Shown here one piece after another: positions 1 to 7,983 of a stretch of 64,000 nucleotides of DNA (position 1 is the first letter of the stretch; the number at the start of each line of letters is the position of its first letter). The position numbers were made by a program, and so were the translations under genes. A model generated the notes under the pieces. It had not been told where the DNA came from. It worked only from the letters and a program-made list of their open reading frames with translations, and did no database searches. Source of the stretch: UBA4971 sp029551185 (lineage in GTDB: Bacteria > Bacillota > SHA-98 > UBA4971); NCBI GenBank assembly GCA_035593725.1, contig DAOSZN010000012.1, forward strand, positions 5,997 through 69,996, read 5' to 3'.

Positions 1-181
1 TTGCCCTTGTGAGATCACTGGAATACACAGCAGCAATATCCGCCGTTCGGAGGCGCATAGCGCATCTTTCAGCTTGCAGTTTACCCGCGTCGGACAGAGG
101 CAGATCACGATGGCCTTGATATCTCTTGAGTTCGTTCCATTCAGTTGTACCGTGTCTTACAAGGTACAGATGTGTATCCAT
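1..181 (-). CDS. Histidine phosphatase (phosphoglycerate mutase-like), 5' part only
   Basis: The minus strand encodes an open frame starting at ATG 181-179 and running off the left edge (about 60 codons). It begins MDTHLYLVRHGTTEWN; the RHG motif carries the phosphate-accepting histidine of the histidine phosphatase superfamily, and the continuation YQGHRDLPLSDAGKLQA is typical of cofactor-dependent phosphoglycerate mutase/CobC-like members. A G-rich Shine-Dalgarno (AAGGGGGG) lies about 6 bases before the ATG. The family is clear, but the substrate cannot be decided from the N-terminus: it could be an alpha-ribazole phosphatase, a broad-specificity phosphatase or a mutase. It diverges from rlmN. 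Confidence 0.85.
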   Translation of the reverse strand, partial: MDTHLYLVRHGTTEWNELKRYQGHRDLPLSDAGKLQAERCAMRLRTADIAAVYSSDLTRA

Positions 182-211
182 ATGACAACCCCCCTTTTTA
201 CAGTCTATAAT
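182..211 (+). promoter_or_regulatory. Candidate promoter toward rlmN
   Basis: ATGACA at 182-187, an 18-base spacer and a perfect TATAAT at 206-211 fit a vegetative sigma-A promoter reading toward rlmN. A second possibility on the same strand is TTGACA 225-230 with TAGATA 247-252, whose -10 box is weaker. The only other content of the 182-301 gap is the divergent minus-strand promoter and the rlmN ribosome binding site. Confidence 0.4.
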
Positions 212-231
212 AACGTATAGAGCATTGACAA
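204..231 (-). promoter_or_regulatory. Candidate promoter for the histidine phosphatase gene
   Basis: Read on the minus strand, TTGTCA (231-226) and TATAGA (209-204) are separated by 16 bases. This fits sigma-A and lies about 25 bases before the ATG at 181. It overlaps the plus-strand promoter, so the two genes probably share a compact divergent control region. Confidence 0.45.
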
Positions 232-301
232 TGTCCTCTCAAAATGTAGATAAGAGGAGATTCTATTCTTGAGATGAATTAACTCACCGGGAGGAATCTA
301 T

Positions 302-1333
302 GTGGAAGACCTCAAGAACCTTCTACCTAACGAACTGCGTGATTTTATGGTATCCCTGGGACAGCCTTCGTACAGGGGTGACCAAATATTTTCATGGATC
401 CACAGGCACTTTGCATCTTCTTTTGATGAGATGACCAATCTGCCTCTTCCACTTCGGCAAAGACTTAAGGAAACAGCGTTTATAACACGTCTTAACGTTC
501 TATCTAAGAAAGAAGGCAGTAAGGGCACAGTTAAGTACCTACTGGAAACACACGACAGCAACGCCATAGAAGCTGTAAGAATGGAATATGAGTACGGTAT
601 CACCGCCTGTCTTTCTACGCAGGCCGGCTGCATGAGGGCTTGTTCATTTTGCGCGTCAGGAATAGCGGGTTTCGTTCGAAACCTTACTGCATCTGAGATA
701 GTGGACGAAGCTCTTAGAATCCAAGAAGATGTGGAGTCCTTCGGCGCACATGTCGGAAACATTGTCCTTATGGGCACGGGAGAACCCCTTGATAACTATG
801 ATGCCTCCATCAAGGCCTTATATATACTCAATTCCCAATTGGGATTAGGGATTAGCTTTCGTCGTATGACTGTATCCACCTGCGGAGTGGTCCCTGGAAT
901 ACGGAGGCTTGCTGAAGAAGAAATACCGGTGACTCTCTCAGTCTCTCTGCATGCACCGACAGATGATGTTCGCCAAAGACTGATGCCGATAAACCGGCAG
1001 TATTCAATTGCACAGTTGATGGATGCAACCGCCTACTACAGAGAGCGTACTGGCAGACGGGTAACCTTTGAGTACGCGTTGATTCGAGATGTTAATGACA
1101 GCGACTCCCATGCTTATCAACTTGCGAATTTACTTAAACAGCAATCAGCCCATGTAAACTTAATACCGCTGAACCCTATAGACGAAAGGGATTATATGAG
1201 GCCGACAACTGCCAGGATAAATAGGTTTAGCAAGATACTCCGAAACGCGTCTGTTCCCGTTACTGTAAGACGGGATCTGGGCCTGGATGTCAATGCGGCC
1301 TGCGGTCAGTTGCGTCGCAGGTATTGCAGGTAA
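302..1333 (+). CDS. rlmN: Dual-specificity rRNA/tRNA adenine-C2 methyltransferase RlmN
   Basis: RlmN is a radical SAM enzyme that methylates C2 of A2503 in 23S rRNA and A37 in some tRNAs. The 343-residue product has the family's usual length. The iron-sulphur cluster motif CMRACSFC gives Cys110, Cys114 and Cys117, and the C-terminal AACGQL supplies the second catalytic cysteine (Cys334) that receives the methyl group. GTG 302 is preceded by GGGAGGA at a good distance. It is the first gene of rlmN-prpC-prkC-rsgA-rpe, a gene order conserved in Firmicutes. The related resistance enzyme Cfr is less likely because the context is the housekeeping one. Confidence 0.95.
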   Translation: MEDLKNLLPNELRDFMVSLGQPSYRGDQIFSWIHRHFASSFDEMTNLPLPLRQRLKETAFITRLNVLSKKEGSKGTVKYLLETHDSNAIEAVRMEYEYGITACLSTQAGCMRACSFCASGIAGFVRNLTASEIVDEALRIQEDVESFGAHVGNIVLMGTGEPLDNYDASIKALYILNSQLGLGISFRRMTVSTCGVVPGIRRLAEEEIPVTLSVSLHAPTDDVRQRLMPINRQYSIAQLMDATAYYRERTGRRVTFEYALIRDVNDSDSHAYQLANLLKQQSAHVNLIPLNPIDERDYMRPTTARINRFSKILRNASVPVTVRRDLGLDVNAACGQLRRRYCR

Positions 1334-1386
1334 GGCAAATCAGGGTTATACTTCCTTTTGGACACTGGTGAACGGGGGTGGGTTAT

Positions 1387-2094
1387 ATGAAGGCCTCCGC
1401 CCGTACTGACGTGGGATTGGTAAGGACGGTAAATGAAGACAATTACCTACTCGGTGACGTCTTGTTTGCCGTCGCTGACGGCCTAGGTGGGCATGAGGCA
1501 GGAGAAATCGCGAGTAAAATGGCTGTGAATATGCTCAAAGAACACCCGCTGTCTGATGAAAGAGATCCGGCCAATAGACTTCGCGAAGCATTCACAAGGA
1601 TTAACGCTGCAATTTATCAGCGTTCCATAAGTGACCAGAGTTGCAGAGGCATGGGCACTACGTTAACTGCATTGCTTATCCATGACGGCACAGCATATAT
1701 CGGACACGTAGGAGACAGTAGGGCATACCTCGTAAGGAATGATGTCATATACCAACTGACAGAGGATCACTCTGTTGTCGGTGAGCTTGTAAAGATGGGA
1801 ATGCTGACCAAAAGTGAAGCGAAAGTCCATCCCCAACGCAACCTTCTGACTCGGGCCATGGGCATACTGCCCACAGTCGACATAGAAGTTGTTGAGGCGA
1901 AGGTGGAACCGGGTGACCGCTATATCCTATGTACAGACGGGCTGTCAGGGGCGATAGACGATTCCGGCATACTCGATGTGGTTATGTCTCATCAAGAAGC
2001 CCCGGAGAAAGTTGTGGATGAACTCATAGCCATGGCAAATCAGAATGGCGGATATGATAATGTTACTGTTGTTGCTGTATTTATCGGCACTTAA
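1387..2094 (+). CDS. prpC: PP2C-type serine/threonine phosphatase PrpC/Stp
   Basis: A metal-dependent PP2C phosphatase that dephosphorylates proteins phosphorylated by the adjacent PrkC kinase. Family motifs are plain: TDVGLVRTVNEDN at the N-terminus, VADGLGGHEAGE for metal binding, GTTLTALLI, HVGDSRAYL and a late GGYDNVTVV. From ATG 1387 it is 235 residues, normal for bacterial Stp. An in-frame GTG at 1378 would add three residues, but GGGGGTG at that point is better read as the ribosome binding site of ATG 1387. Cytoplasmic; it ends 31 bases before prkC and is surely cotranscribed with it. Confidence 0.93.
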   Translation: MKASARTDVGLVRTVNEDNYLLGDVLFAVADGLGGHEAGEIASKMAVNMLKEHPLSDERDPANRLREAFTRINAAIYQRSISDQSCRGMGTTLTALLIHDGTAYIGHVGDSRAYLVRNDVIYQLTEDHSVVGELVKMGMLTKSEAKVHPQRNLLTRAMGILPTVDIEVVEAKVEPGDRYILCTDGLSGAIDDSGILDVVMSHQEAPEKVVDELIAMANQNGGYDNVTVVAVFIGT

Positions 2095-2125
2095 ACCTGA
2101 AATGCAAAACAGGTGAGGTGTAAGG

Positions 2126-4057
2126 ATGATAGGGGAGGTTCTCGGCAAGAGATATAAGATACTTTCTAAGTTGGGCTCAGGTGGGATGGCAGAGGTATAT
2201 AAAGCTCACTGTTTGATCCTGAACCGAACAGTCGCCATAAAAGTGCTAAGACCCCAATTCACTTCAAACGAGGAGTTTGTTGAGCGTTTCCGCAGGGAAG
2301 CGCAAGCTGCTGCAAGCCTTTCGCATCCGAATATTGTCAGCATATATGACGTAGGCAAGGACGGAGAACGCTACTATATTGTGATGGAATATGTAAGCGG
2401 CATGAGTCTGAAGGATGCTATTCGCAAATCAGGTCACTTGTCTACTCAAAGAGCCGCCCGAATAAGCTGGCAAATTCTAGCTGCGCTTCAGCACGCCCAT
2501 GAAAACGGAATCGTTCATAGAGATATTAAACCTCATAACGTAATGGTGACATCTGACGATAGAGTGAAAGTTACGGATTTCGGTATAGCAAGGGCGCTCA
2601 GTGCGTCAACTCTGACTGAGACCGGAACGATAATCGGAACAGTAAACTACTTCTCACCGGAGCAGGCGCGAGGCGAGGCAGTAGAAGCACAATCTGATAT
2701 CTATTCATCAGGTGTTGTCCTGTATGAGATGTTAACAGGAACCGTCCCTTTCAGGGGCGAAAGTCCGATTTCCATCGCGCTTCAGCACCTCCAGACCACT
2801 GTAGTGCCGCCTACAGAGCTCAATCCGACAATCCCTCAAGGTCTTGAACGGGTAGTATTGAAGGCCCTGGAGAAAAACCCCTCGCGCCGCTATCAAGACG
2901 CGAGACACATGATGCGGGCTTTGGAACCGTATGCTTTCCCAGGTAACGACTATGATGTTATCTATGATGATCTCAATGTGGATAGCGAACCAGATCTTGC
3001 GGATCTGCCTACACAGGTTCTGCCCTCTCCTACGGATCCAGGGGCTGACATGGAGGAGACTTTGGTGAGACGCAAACCGCAAAAGAAAAATCCCAGACGC
3101 GCTGTCTTCGTTACGTTGTTTCTTGTTCTTGCTCTGCTTGCACTCACAGCCGGTGTTGTTATCATGTTGCCTAAATGGCTTTATGTGGAAGAAGTCAGAG
3201 TGCCTGATTTCGCAGGAAAGACTCTTGAGGAAGCTGCAATCCTTGCGGACAAAGCTCATGTGCGCCTGGACACTCCTGACAGACGCCATGATGACGCCGT
3301 GCCCCCTAATTATGTGATTTCACAGCGTCCCGCGGCATACGAGAAGGTAAAAATGAATAGCAAAGTCACCTTAGTCGTAAGTCTCGGAAAGGAGACAGTA
3401 GAAGTTCCGGATCTCAAAGGGATGGATCTTCGTCAAGCGCTTCTGGAACTCGAAAGGCTGGAACTCAAACCAGGCGCCCAATCCAGGGACTACAGTGATG
3501 AGGTAGAAGTGAATCAGGTAGCCTCTCAGTCTCCTGTTGCAGGAGTCCAAGTGGGAAAGGGAACCCCGGTGGAAATTGTCTTGAGTGACGGGCCGGCGCC
3601 ATTACTAGTTGCAGTCCAGGATTTCTCAGGTATGAGTATAGAGGAGGCCGAGTCTCTCCTGGCTCCCTCGGGTTTGGTCAAGGGACGAGTGACCGATGAA
3701 GTTCGGGAAGGGGTGAAGCCCGGAACAATCGTCAGTCAGTCGCCTCAGCCAGGACAACTTGTCGTACTGGGTTCAGCTGTGGATTTCGTAGTAGGCAAAG
3801 CTCAAGAGTCTTCATCGCTTCTTGACGCAATTACGCCTATCTCAAGTTTGGTCACTATTGTAGTGCCTCCGGGTACAGATTCACAGGAAGTCAAAATCCG
3901 CATTAATGACTACTATGGTGAAAGGGATTTCTACGTAGGCATGCATACCCCAGGCGAACGCATTGAGAAGCAAATCAACGCATGGGGCCGGAAGATGAGA
4001 ATTAGGGTTTACATCGGGGGAGTCCTGTATAGGGATGAAGTCGTTCCTAAAGGATAA
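2126..4057 (+). CDS. prkC: Membrane serine/threonine kinase PrkC with three PASTA domains
   Basis: A Hanks-type kinase that senses muropeptides or lipid II and controls cell-wall synthesis, translation and germination in Firmicutes. Order of parts in 643 residues: a cytoplasmic kinase domain with glycine loop GSGGMAEVY (about 17-25), VAIKVL with Lys39, HRDIKPHN, DFGIAR and SPEQARGE; a charged juxtamembrane linker (LVRRKPQKKNPRR); one transmembrane helix at about 330-352; then three PASTA repeats (starting VRVPDFAG, VEVPDLKG, VAVQDFSG) and a roughly 75-residue C-terminal tail outside the cell. B. subtilis PrkC also has three PASTA repeats. It is paired with the phosphatase just upstream. Confidence 0.95.
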   Translation: MIGEVLGKRYKILSKLGSGGMAEVYKAHCLILNRTVAIKVLRPQFTSNEEFVERFRREAQAAASLSHPNIVSIYDVGKDGERYYIVMEYVSGMSLKDAIRKSGHLSTQRAARISWQILAALQHAHENGIVHRDIKPHNVMVTSDDRVKVTDFGIARALSASTLTETGTIIGTVNYFSPEQARGEAVEAQSDIYSSGVVLYEMLTGTVPFRGESPISIALQHLQTTVVPPTELNPTIPQGLERVVLKALEKNPSRRYQDARHMMRALEPYAFPGNDYDVIYDDLNVDSEPDLADLPTQVLPSPTDPGADMEETLVRRKPQKKNPRRAVFVTLFLVLALLALTAGVVIMLPKWLYVEEVRVPDFAGKTLEEAAILADKAHVRLDTPDRRHDDAVPPNYVISQRPAAYEKVKMNSKVTLVVSLGKETVEVPDLKGMDLRQALLELERLELKPGAQSRDYSDEVEVNQVASQSPVAGVQVGKGTPVEIVLSDGPAPLLVAVQDFSGMSIEEAESLLAPSGLVKGRVTDEVREGVKPGTIVSQSPQPGQLVVLGSAVDFVVGKAQESSSLLDAITPISSLVTIVVPPGTDSQEVKIRINDYYGERDFYVGMHTPGERIEKQINAWGRKMRIRVYIGGVLYRDEVVPKG

Positions 4058-4071
4058 CAGGAGGACGGTGG

Positions 4072-4959
4072 ATGCCGGAAGGACGTGTTATTAAAGCATA
4101 TTCAGGCCACTACTTTGTCAGTTACAAAGACGGGGTTGCTGACTGCAAGCTCCGAGGCAGGCTCCGCAAAGAGGACAAGGACGTCCTCGTAGGAGATATG
4201 GTCTTATTTACTCTTACTGATGCGGAAGGTATGTACGGAGTTATTGAGGACGTCCTTCCGCGAAAGACGCGTCTTCTGCGACCTCCTGTGGCAAATGTCG
4301 ATCAAGCTGTCGTTGTCATAGCATGCGATGAACCTTCACCTGATCTTGAATTGCTTGATAGAATTCTTGTCTCTGTCGAGGCGGAATCCTTGGGTATTGT
4401 AATATGCATAAACAAGATTGACCTTGTAAGTAGATACGCCGCGGATAAACTGACTAAGCCCTATAGGAACGCAGGATATAAGACAGTAAAGGTAAGCGCC
4501 AGGGCAGGTTGGGGAATACAAAGGTTACGAAAGGCGCTATCCGGGAAAGTCTCGGTATTTGCGGGGCCGTCAGGGGTCGGAAAGTCAGCGCTTCTTAATG
4601 CCTTACAACCCGGGCTGAGGCTTGAAACCGGTGAAGTCAGTGCAAGAACAGGCCGCGGTCGGCATACCACTCGATACTCGCATCTCCTCAAGATTGAGCC
4701 TGGCGGATATGTAGCTGATACTCCCGGATTCTCCAAACTGGATCTTAACAGGATTGACAGCAGATTGCTGGGAAGCTTGTTCCCTGAATTCAGAATACCA
4801 ATGAAAGACTGCAAGTTCACTACATGTTTTCATTACAAAGAGCCTGACTGTGGAGTCAAGAAAGCTGTAGAAACAGGCCATATCGCAGAATCTCGCTATG
4901 GTCACTATGTAAAGCTCTTACTTGAGACGTTAGAAAGAGAAAGGAGAAGAAGCAGATGA
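4072..4959 (+). CDS. rsgA: Ribosome small subunit biogenesis GTPase RsgA
   Basis: A circularly permuted GTPase that checks late 30S subunit assembly. The N-terminal OB-fold is followed by the G4 motif NKID (114-117), then the P-loop GPSGVGKS (165-172) and G3 DTPGF. This inverted motif order is diagnostic. The C-terminal zinc site is visible in the stretch with DCKFTTCFH and PDC. Its 295 residues match the family. It starts 14 bases after prkC and overlaps rpe by four bases (ATGA), so translation is probably coupled. Confidence 0.95.
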   Translation: MPEGRVIKAYSGHYFVSYKDGVADCKLRGRLRKEDKDVLVGDMVLFTLTDAEGMYGVIEDVLPRKTRLLRPPVANVDQAVVVIACDEPSPDLELLDRILVSVEAESLGIVICINKIDLVSRYAADKLTKPYRNAGYKTVKVSARAGWGIQRLRKALSGKVSVFAGPSGVGKSALLNALQPGLRLETGEVSARTGRGRHTTRYSHLLKIEPGGYVADTPGFSKLDLNRIDSRLLGSLFPEFRIPMKDCKFTTCFHYKEPDCGVKKAVETGHIAESRYGHYVKLLLETLERERRRSR

Positions 4960-5612
4960 CAATCAAGATTGCTCCGTCAATACTCTCAGCGGATTTCGCG
5001 AACCTTGCCAAGTCAATCGAAAGCGTCCAAGGCGCTGATCTGCTTCATGTAGATGTAATGGACGGCCACTTTGTTCCAAACATAACCGTAGGTCAACCCG
5101 TAGTGAGGAGCCTTCGGAAAACGACTGACATTCCCTTGGATGTCCATCTCATGATAGACAATCCGAGTCTTTACATTCATGATTTTGCTGAAGCAGGCAG
5201 CTCCGTCATTACAGTCCACGCAGAAGCCTCCTGCCATCTCCATCGAATTATCCAGACTATCAGAGACGCCGGATGCTCCCCTGGAATTGCCCTTTGTCCT
5301 TCGACACCGACTGTCATGATAAAGCACGTAATTCACATGGTAGACCTGGTGCTGATTATGACGGTAAACCCGGGATTCGGCGGACAGGTTTTCATACCTG
5401 AAACCGTGACAAAGATTAGGGAAGTACGAGAGATAATAGACAGAACGGGACGGGACATAGACCTTGAAGTTGACGGCGGGATTAATGATATCACTGCTCC
5501 TTTAGCCGTAAAGGCCGGAGCCAATGTCTTGGTCGCCGGTAGCTATATCTTTGAAAACGATGCCCCGAAGAAGAAGGTAGAACGTCTCCGTAACGTGTGC
5601 CTTCCTGCATAA
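4956..5612 (+). CDS. rpe: Ribulose-phosphate 3-epimerase
   Basis: Interconverts ribulose-5-phosphate and xylulose-5-phosphate in the pentose phosphate pathway. A TIM-barrel protein of 218 residues. Recognisable segments are IAPSILSADFANL, the metal-binding HVDVMDGHFVPNI, DVHLMI, the flexible-loop segment MTVNPGFGGQ and the phosphate-binding DGGI near 176-179. It is the last gene of the rlmN-to-rpe operon; the next gene starts 164 bases on behind its own promoter. Confidence 0.95.
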   Translation: MTIKIAPSILSADFANLAKSIESVQGADLLHVDVMDGHFVPNITVGQPVVRSLRKTTDIPLDVHLMIDNPSLYIHDFAEAGSSVITVHAEASCHLHRIIQTIRDAGCSPGIALCPSTPTVMIKHVIHMVDLVLIMTVNPGFGGQVFIPETVTKIREVREIIDRTGRDIDLEVDGGINDITAPLAVKAGANVLVAGSYIFENDAPKKKVERLRNVCLPA

Positions 5613-5708
5613 GCCGCATACATCAAAGGAAGACCAAGCTGCGCCTGGCACTGAACCTTTGGGCAAATTGATGAATGTTGTTGCCAATTCCTATGTTTAC
5701 CTGATGTT

Positions 5709-5742
5709 TACCCTCGATGAGTCGAGGGTAATATGTTATAAT
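5709..5742 (+). promoter_or_regulatory. Promoter with a perfect 9-bp palindrome between its boxes
   Basis: TATAAT at 5737-5742 is a perfect -10 box. Immediately upstream, TACCCTCGA (5709-5717) and TCGAGGGTA (5722-5730) form a perfect inverted repeat around the four bases TGAG. It covers the place where the -35 box would sit (5714-5719, TCGATG, poor match). The arms are not followed by a T run, so an operator is a better reading than a terminator. It would control the membrane protein/FtsH-like pair that starts at 5777. Confidence 0.5.
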
Positions 5743-5776
5743 TCAGACAATCATACAGGAGGGAGAGGGGAAAGGA

Positions 5777-6358
5777 TTGCAACTGTTAGGGCTTGATATC
5801 AGGCGAATTATCATAGCGTTCATTATCACGCTTTTGATCCTGTATGGAGGCAAAGCTGCAAGCTACAGTCTGCAAGTCAAAAGACCCCTCCATCAGTTCT
5901 TCACACAACAGACTGAGGTTATAGACTATACTGTTTGTCAAGGCGCGGACGGTCTATGTGTAAGCGTTACGCTTGACAATTGTCAAGACATCCAGTCTCA
6001 ATATGCCCAACTTCGGGCAGGCATTCTGGAGGCTACAGGTAGAATTCCTGCTGTTCTTAATGTAACGGACAAGCGCGACCGCACGCTGGAAGAGACTTTC
6101 CGAAGTATGCGTATTCACATTGAGGAAGGGCTGGTGAAGGGGAGTTTCTATGCTATGTCCCAAGCGATAGATGAAAAAGCGAAAGAAGCAGAACTAGATA
6201 GATGGAACGTGGGAGTGGATTCAGAATATGTGTACGTACAGTTGCACAAAGGAGAAAGTTATCTTTATGAGATTATCCCCAGGGGGACACACCGAGAGCA
6301 GCATTCACCGATAGCTCTTTCTAATCTGCAATCCACGTCTCAAAAGAAAGCTTTTTAG
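5777..6358 (+). CDS. Unknown membrane-anchored protein, partner of the FtsH-like protease
   Basis: A 193-residue protein not matched to any family. It begins with a transmembrane helix (residues about 10-28, RRIIIAFIITLLILYGGKA), followed by about 160 soluble residues, probably outside the membrane. The soluble part holds two cysteines about seven residues apart (TVCQGADGLCVSV), a mixed alpha/beta pattern and a charged helical stretch (SQAIDEKAKEAELDRW). TTG 5777 is the start, behind GGAGGGAGAGGGG. The FtsH-like gene's ATG is 32 bases past the stop, and the two share one promoter, so a joint function is likely. One idea (inference only) is that it replaces the missing outer domain of that protease. 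Confidence 0.8.
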   Translation: MQLLGLDIRRIIIAFIITLLILYGGKAASYSLQVKRPLHQFFTQQTEVIDYTVCQGADGLCVSVTLDNCQDIQSQYAQLRAGILEATGRIPAVLNVTDKRDRTLEETFRSMRIHIEEGLVKGSFYAMSQAIDEKAKEAELDRWNVGVDSEYVYVQLHKGESYLYEIIPRGTHREQHSPIALSNLQSTSQKKAF

Positions 6359-6390
6359 GTTCAGTGGGAAGAAAGGATGAAGGGAATACT

Positions 6391-7893
6391 ATGGCAAAGG
6401 AAATCGGAATTGGGGCAGCCCTTGCCGGAATTGTATTCTTGGCTGCCTCAGGTTACGATATGACGCCAATTTTTTTGCTTGCAATATTCGGCGCAACCAT
6501 CTGGTTTATTCGATCCGGGTCTCAGCTGGGAAAACGCTTCCATATTATCGGAAGCAGTAAACAGGATCAAGGAAACACAAAGGTTTTTTTTGATGATATC
6601 GGCGGACAGGAAGTAGCTAAGCGCGAACTGCTGGAAGCCTTGGAGTTCATCGTTGATTCTGAAAGGTCCCGAAAACTGGGGATCAGACCGCTCCGGGGAA
6701 TCTTGTTAACAGGCCCTCCGGGCACAGGAAAAACCCTCTTGGCCAAGGCTGCTGCCAACCACACAAAGAGCGTTTTTGTGGCATCGTCAGGATCAGAATT
6801 TATTGAGATGTATGCAGGTGTCGGTGCTCAACGGGTGCGCCAATTGTTCTCTGCTGCAAGGTCCTCCGCGTTACGCGAGAACCGCAACTCTGCAATGATA
6901 TTCATAGATGAAATAGAGATCCTCGGAGGGAAACGAGGAAGACATACCGGTCATCTCGAGTATGATCAAACCCTCAATCAACTCCTTGTGGAGATGGACG
7001 GAATAAACCCGTATGATGATGTCAGAGTGCTTGTAATAGCTGCTACTAATAGGGCGGATCTGCTTGATCCCGCTCTTCTCAGGCCAGGAAGATTTGATCG
7101 CATAGTCCCGGTGGATCTTCCTGATCGACAAGGTAGGCTTCACATTCTAAAGATTCACTCCAATGGGAAACCATTTGAGGATAATGTAAACCTTGATGAA
7201 ATTGCCAGGGATACATTTGGATTCTCAGGGGCTCATCTTGAGAACCTGATAAACGAGGCTGCTATCCTGTCAATGCGTAAGGCGAAAACAACCATAGGTC
7301 AGGAAGAGCTCAGAGAGGCCATAGACAAAGTGATCATGGGAGAGAAGCTGGACCGTCGTCCCACCGAAGAAGAGATGGAAAGAATCGCTTATCATGAGGT
7401 AGGCCATGGAATAGTCAGTGAGATAGTAAGACCGGGGTCAGTATCTGCCATTACTGTAATGTCGAGGGGTCAAGCCCTTGGTTATACAAGGCAATCCCAA
7501 GAAGAAGACTACCACATCTATACCTCAAACCACCTAGAAGATCAGATAGCTATACTCTTGGCAGGCTCAGTCGCGGAAGAACTCGTGTTTGGATCAAAAT
7601 CCACAGGTTCATCCAATGACTTCGAGCAAGCCTTGGAGATTTCACGCAAGCTTATAGGTGCAGGCATGTCCAAAGCCGGAATTGTCTCTATTGAAGAGCT
7701 GCCGAAGCAAGTGTACTATGAGACAATAGGTAGTATTCTCAAAGCTCAGGAAGAAAGAGCTCTTTTGATTCTGAAATCAAACTTAAGCGCTCTTAAGGAA
7801 ATCAGCGCCCATATAATCGAGGCTGAAAGGATTGAAGGCGAGGACTTCCGAAGAATGCTCGGTCAAGAGGGCATATGTATGAAAGTAAGTTAA
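6391..7893 (+). CDS. FtsH-type AAA+ zinc metalloprotease lacking the outer domain
   Basis: A 500-residue membrane protease from ATG 6391 (AAGGG upstream); GTG 6364 would add nine residues. Two hydrophobic segments (about 5-21 and 25-41) are joined by only a short turn, so the roughly 70-residue extracytoplasmic FtsH domain is absent. The cytoplasmic part is complete: Walker A GPPGTGKT (108-115), Walker B MIFIDEIE, the second region of homology ending LLRPGRFDR, zinc site HEVGH (335-339; usually HEAGH) and the third zinc ligand Asp in GSSNDFEQA. It should be an active ATP-dependent protease, probably a paralogue of a full-length FtsH elsewhere. Confidence 0.9.
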   Translation: MAKEIGIGAALAGIVFLAASGYDMTPIFLLAIFGATIWFIRSGSQLGKRFHIIGSSKQDQGNTKVFFDDIGGQEVAKRELLEALEFIVDSERSRKLGIRPLRGILLTGPPGTGKTLLAKAAANHTKSVFVASSGSEFIEMYAGVGAQRVRQLFSAARSSALRENRNSAMIFIDEIEILGGKRGRHTGHLEYDQTLNQLLVEMDGINPYDDVRVLVIAATNRADLLDPALLRPGRFDRIVPVDLPDRQGRLHILKIHSNGKPFEDNVNLDEIARDTFGFSGAHLENLINEAAILSMRKAKTTIGQEELREAIDKVIMGEKLDRRPTEEEMERIAYHEVGHGIVSEIVRPGSVSAITVMSRGQALGYTRQSQEEDYHIYTSNHLEDQIAILLAGSVAEELVFGSKSTGSSNDFEQALEISRKLIGAGMSKAGIVSIEELPKQVYYETIGSILKAQEERALLILKSNLSALKEISAHIIEAERIEGEDFRRMLGQEGICMKVS

Positions 7894-7983
7894 GCAAGGC
7901 GCCTCAAATCTTCCGAGAGTATGGGGCGCTCCTCACTCAGCGAACGTAATCTATGATATAAATGCGCCGTACCAGGAGGGTAT

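Noticed and set aside
5709..5730. The palindrome after rpe as an intrinsic terminator
   Set aside because: No T run follows and a perfect -10 box begins seven bases later; operator is the better reading, although partial termination is not excluded.
7894..7983. A terminator between the FtsH-like gene and cinA
   Set aside because: The complementary segments (GGCGCC/GGGGCGC) pair poorly and no T run follows.
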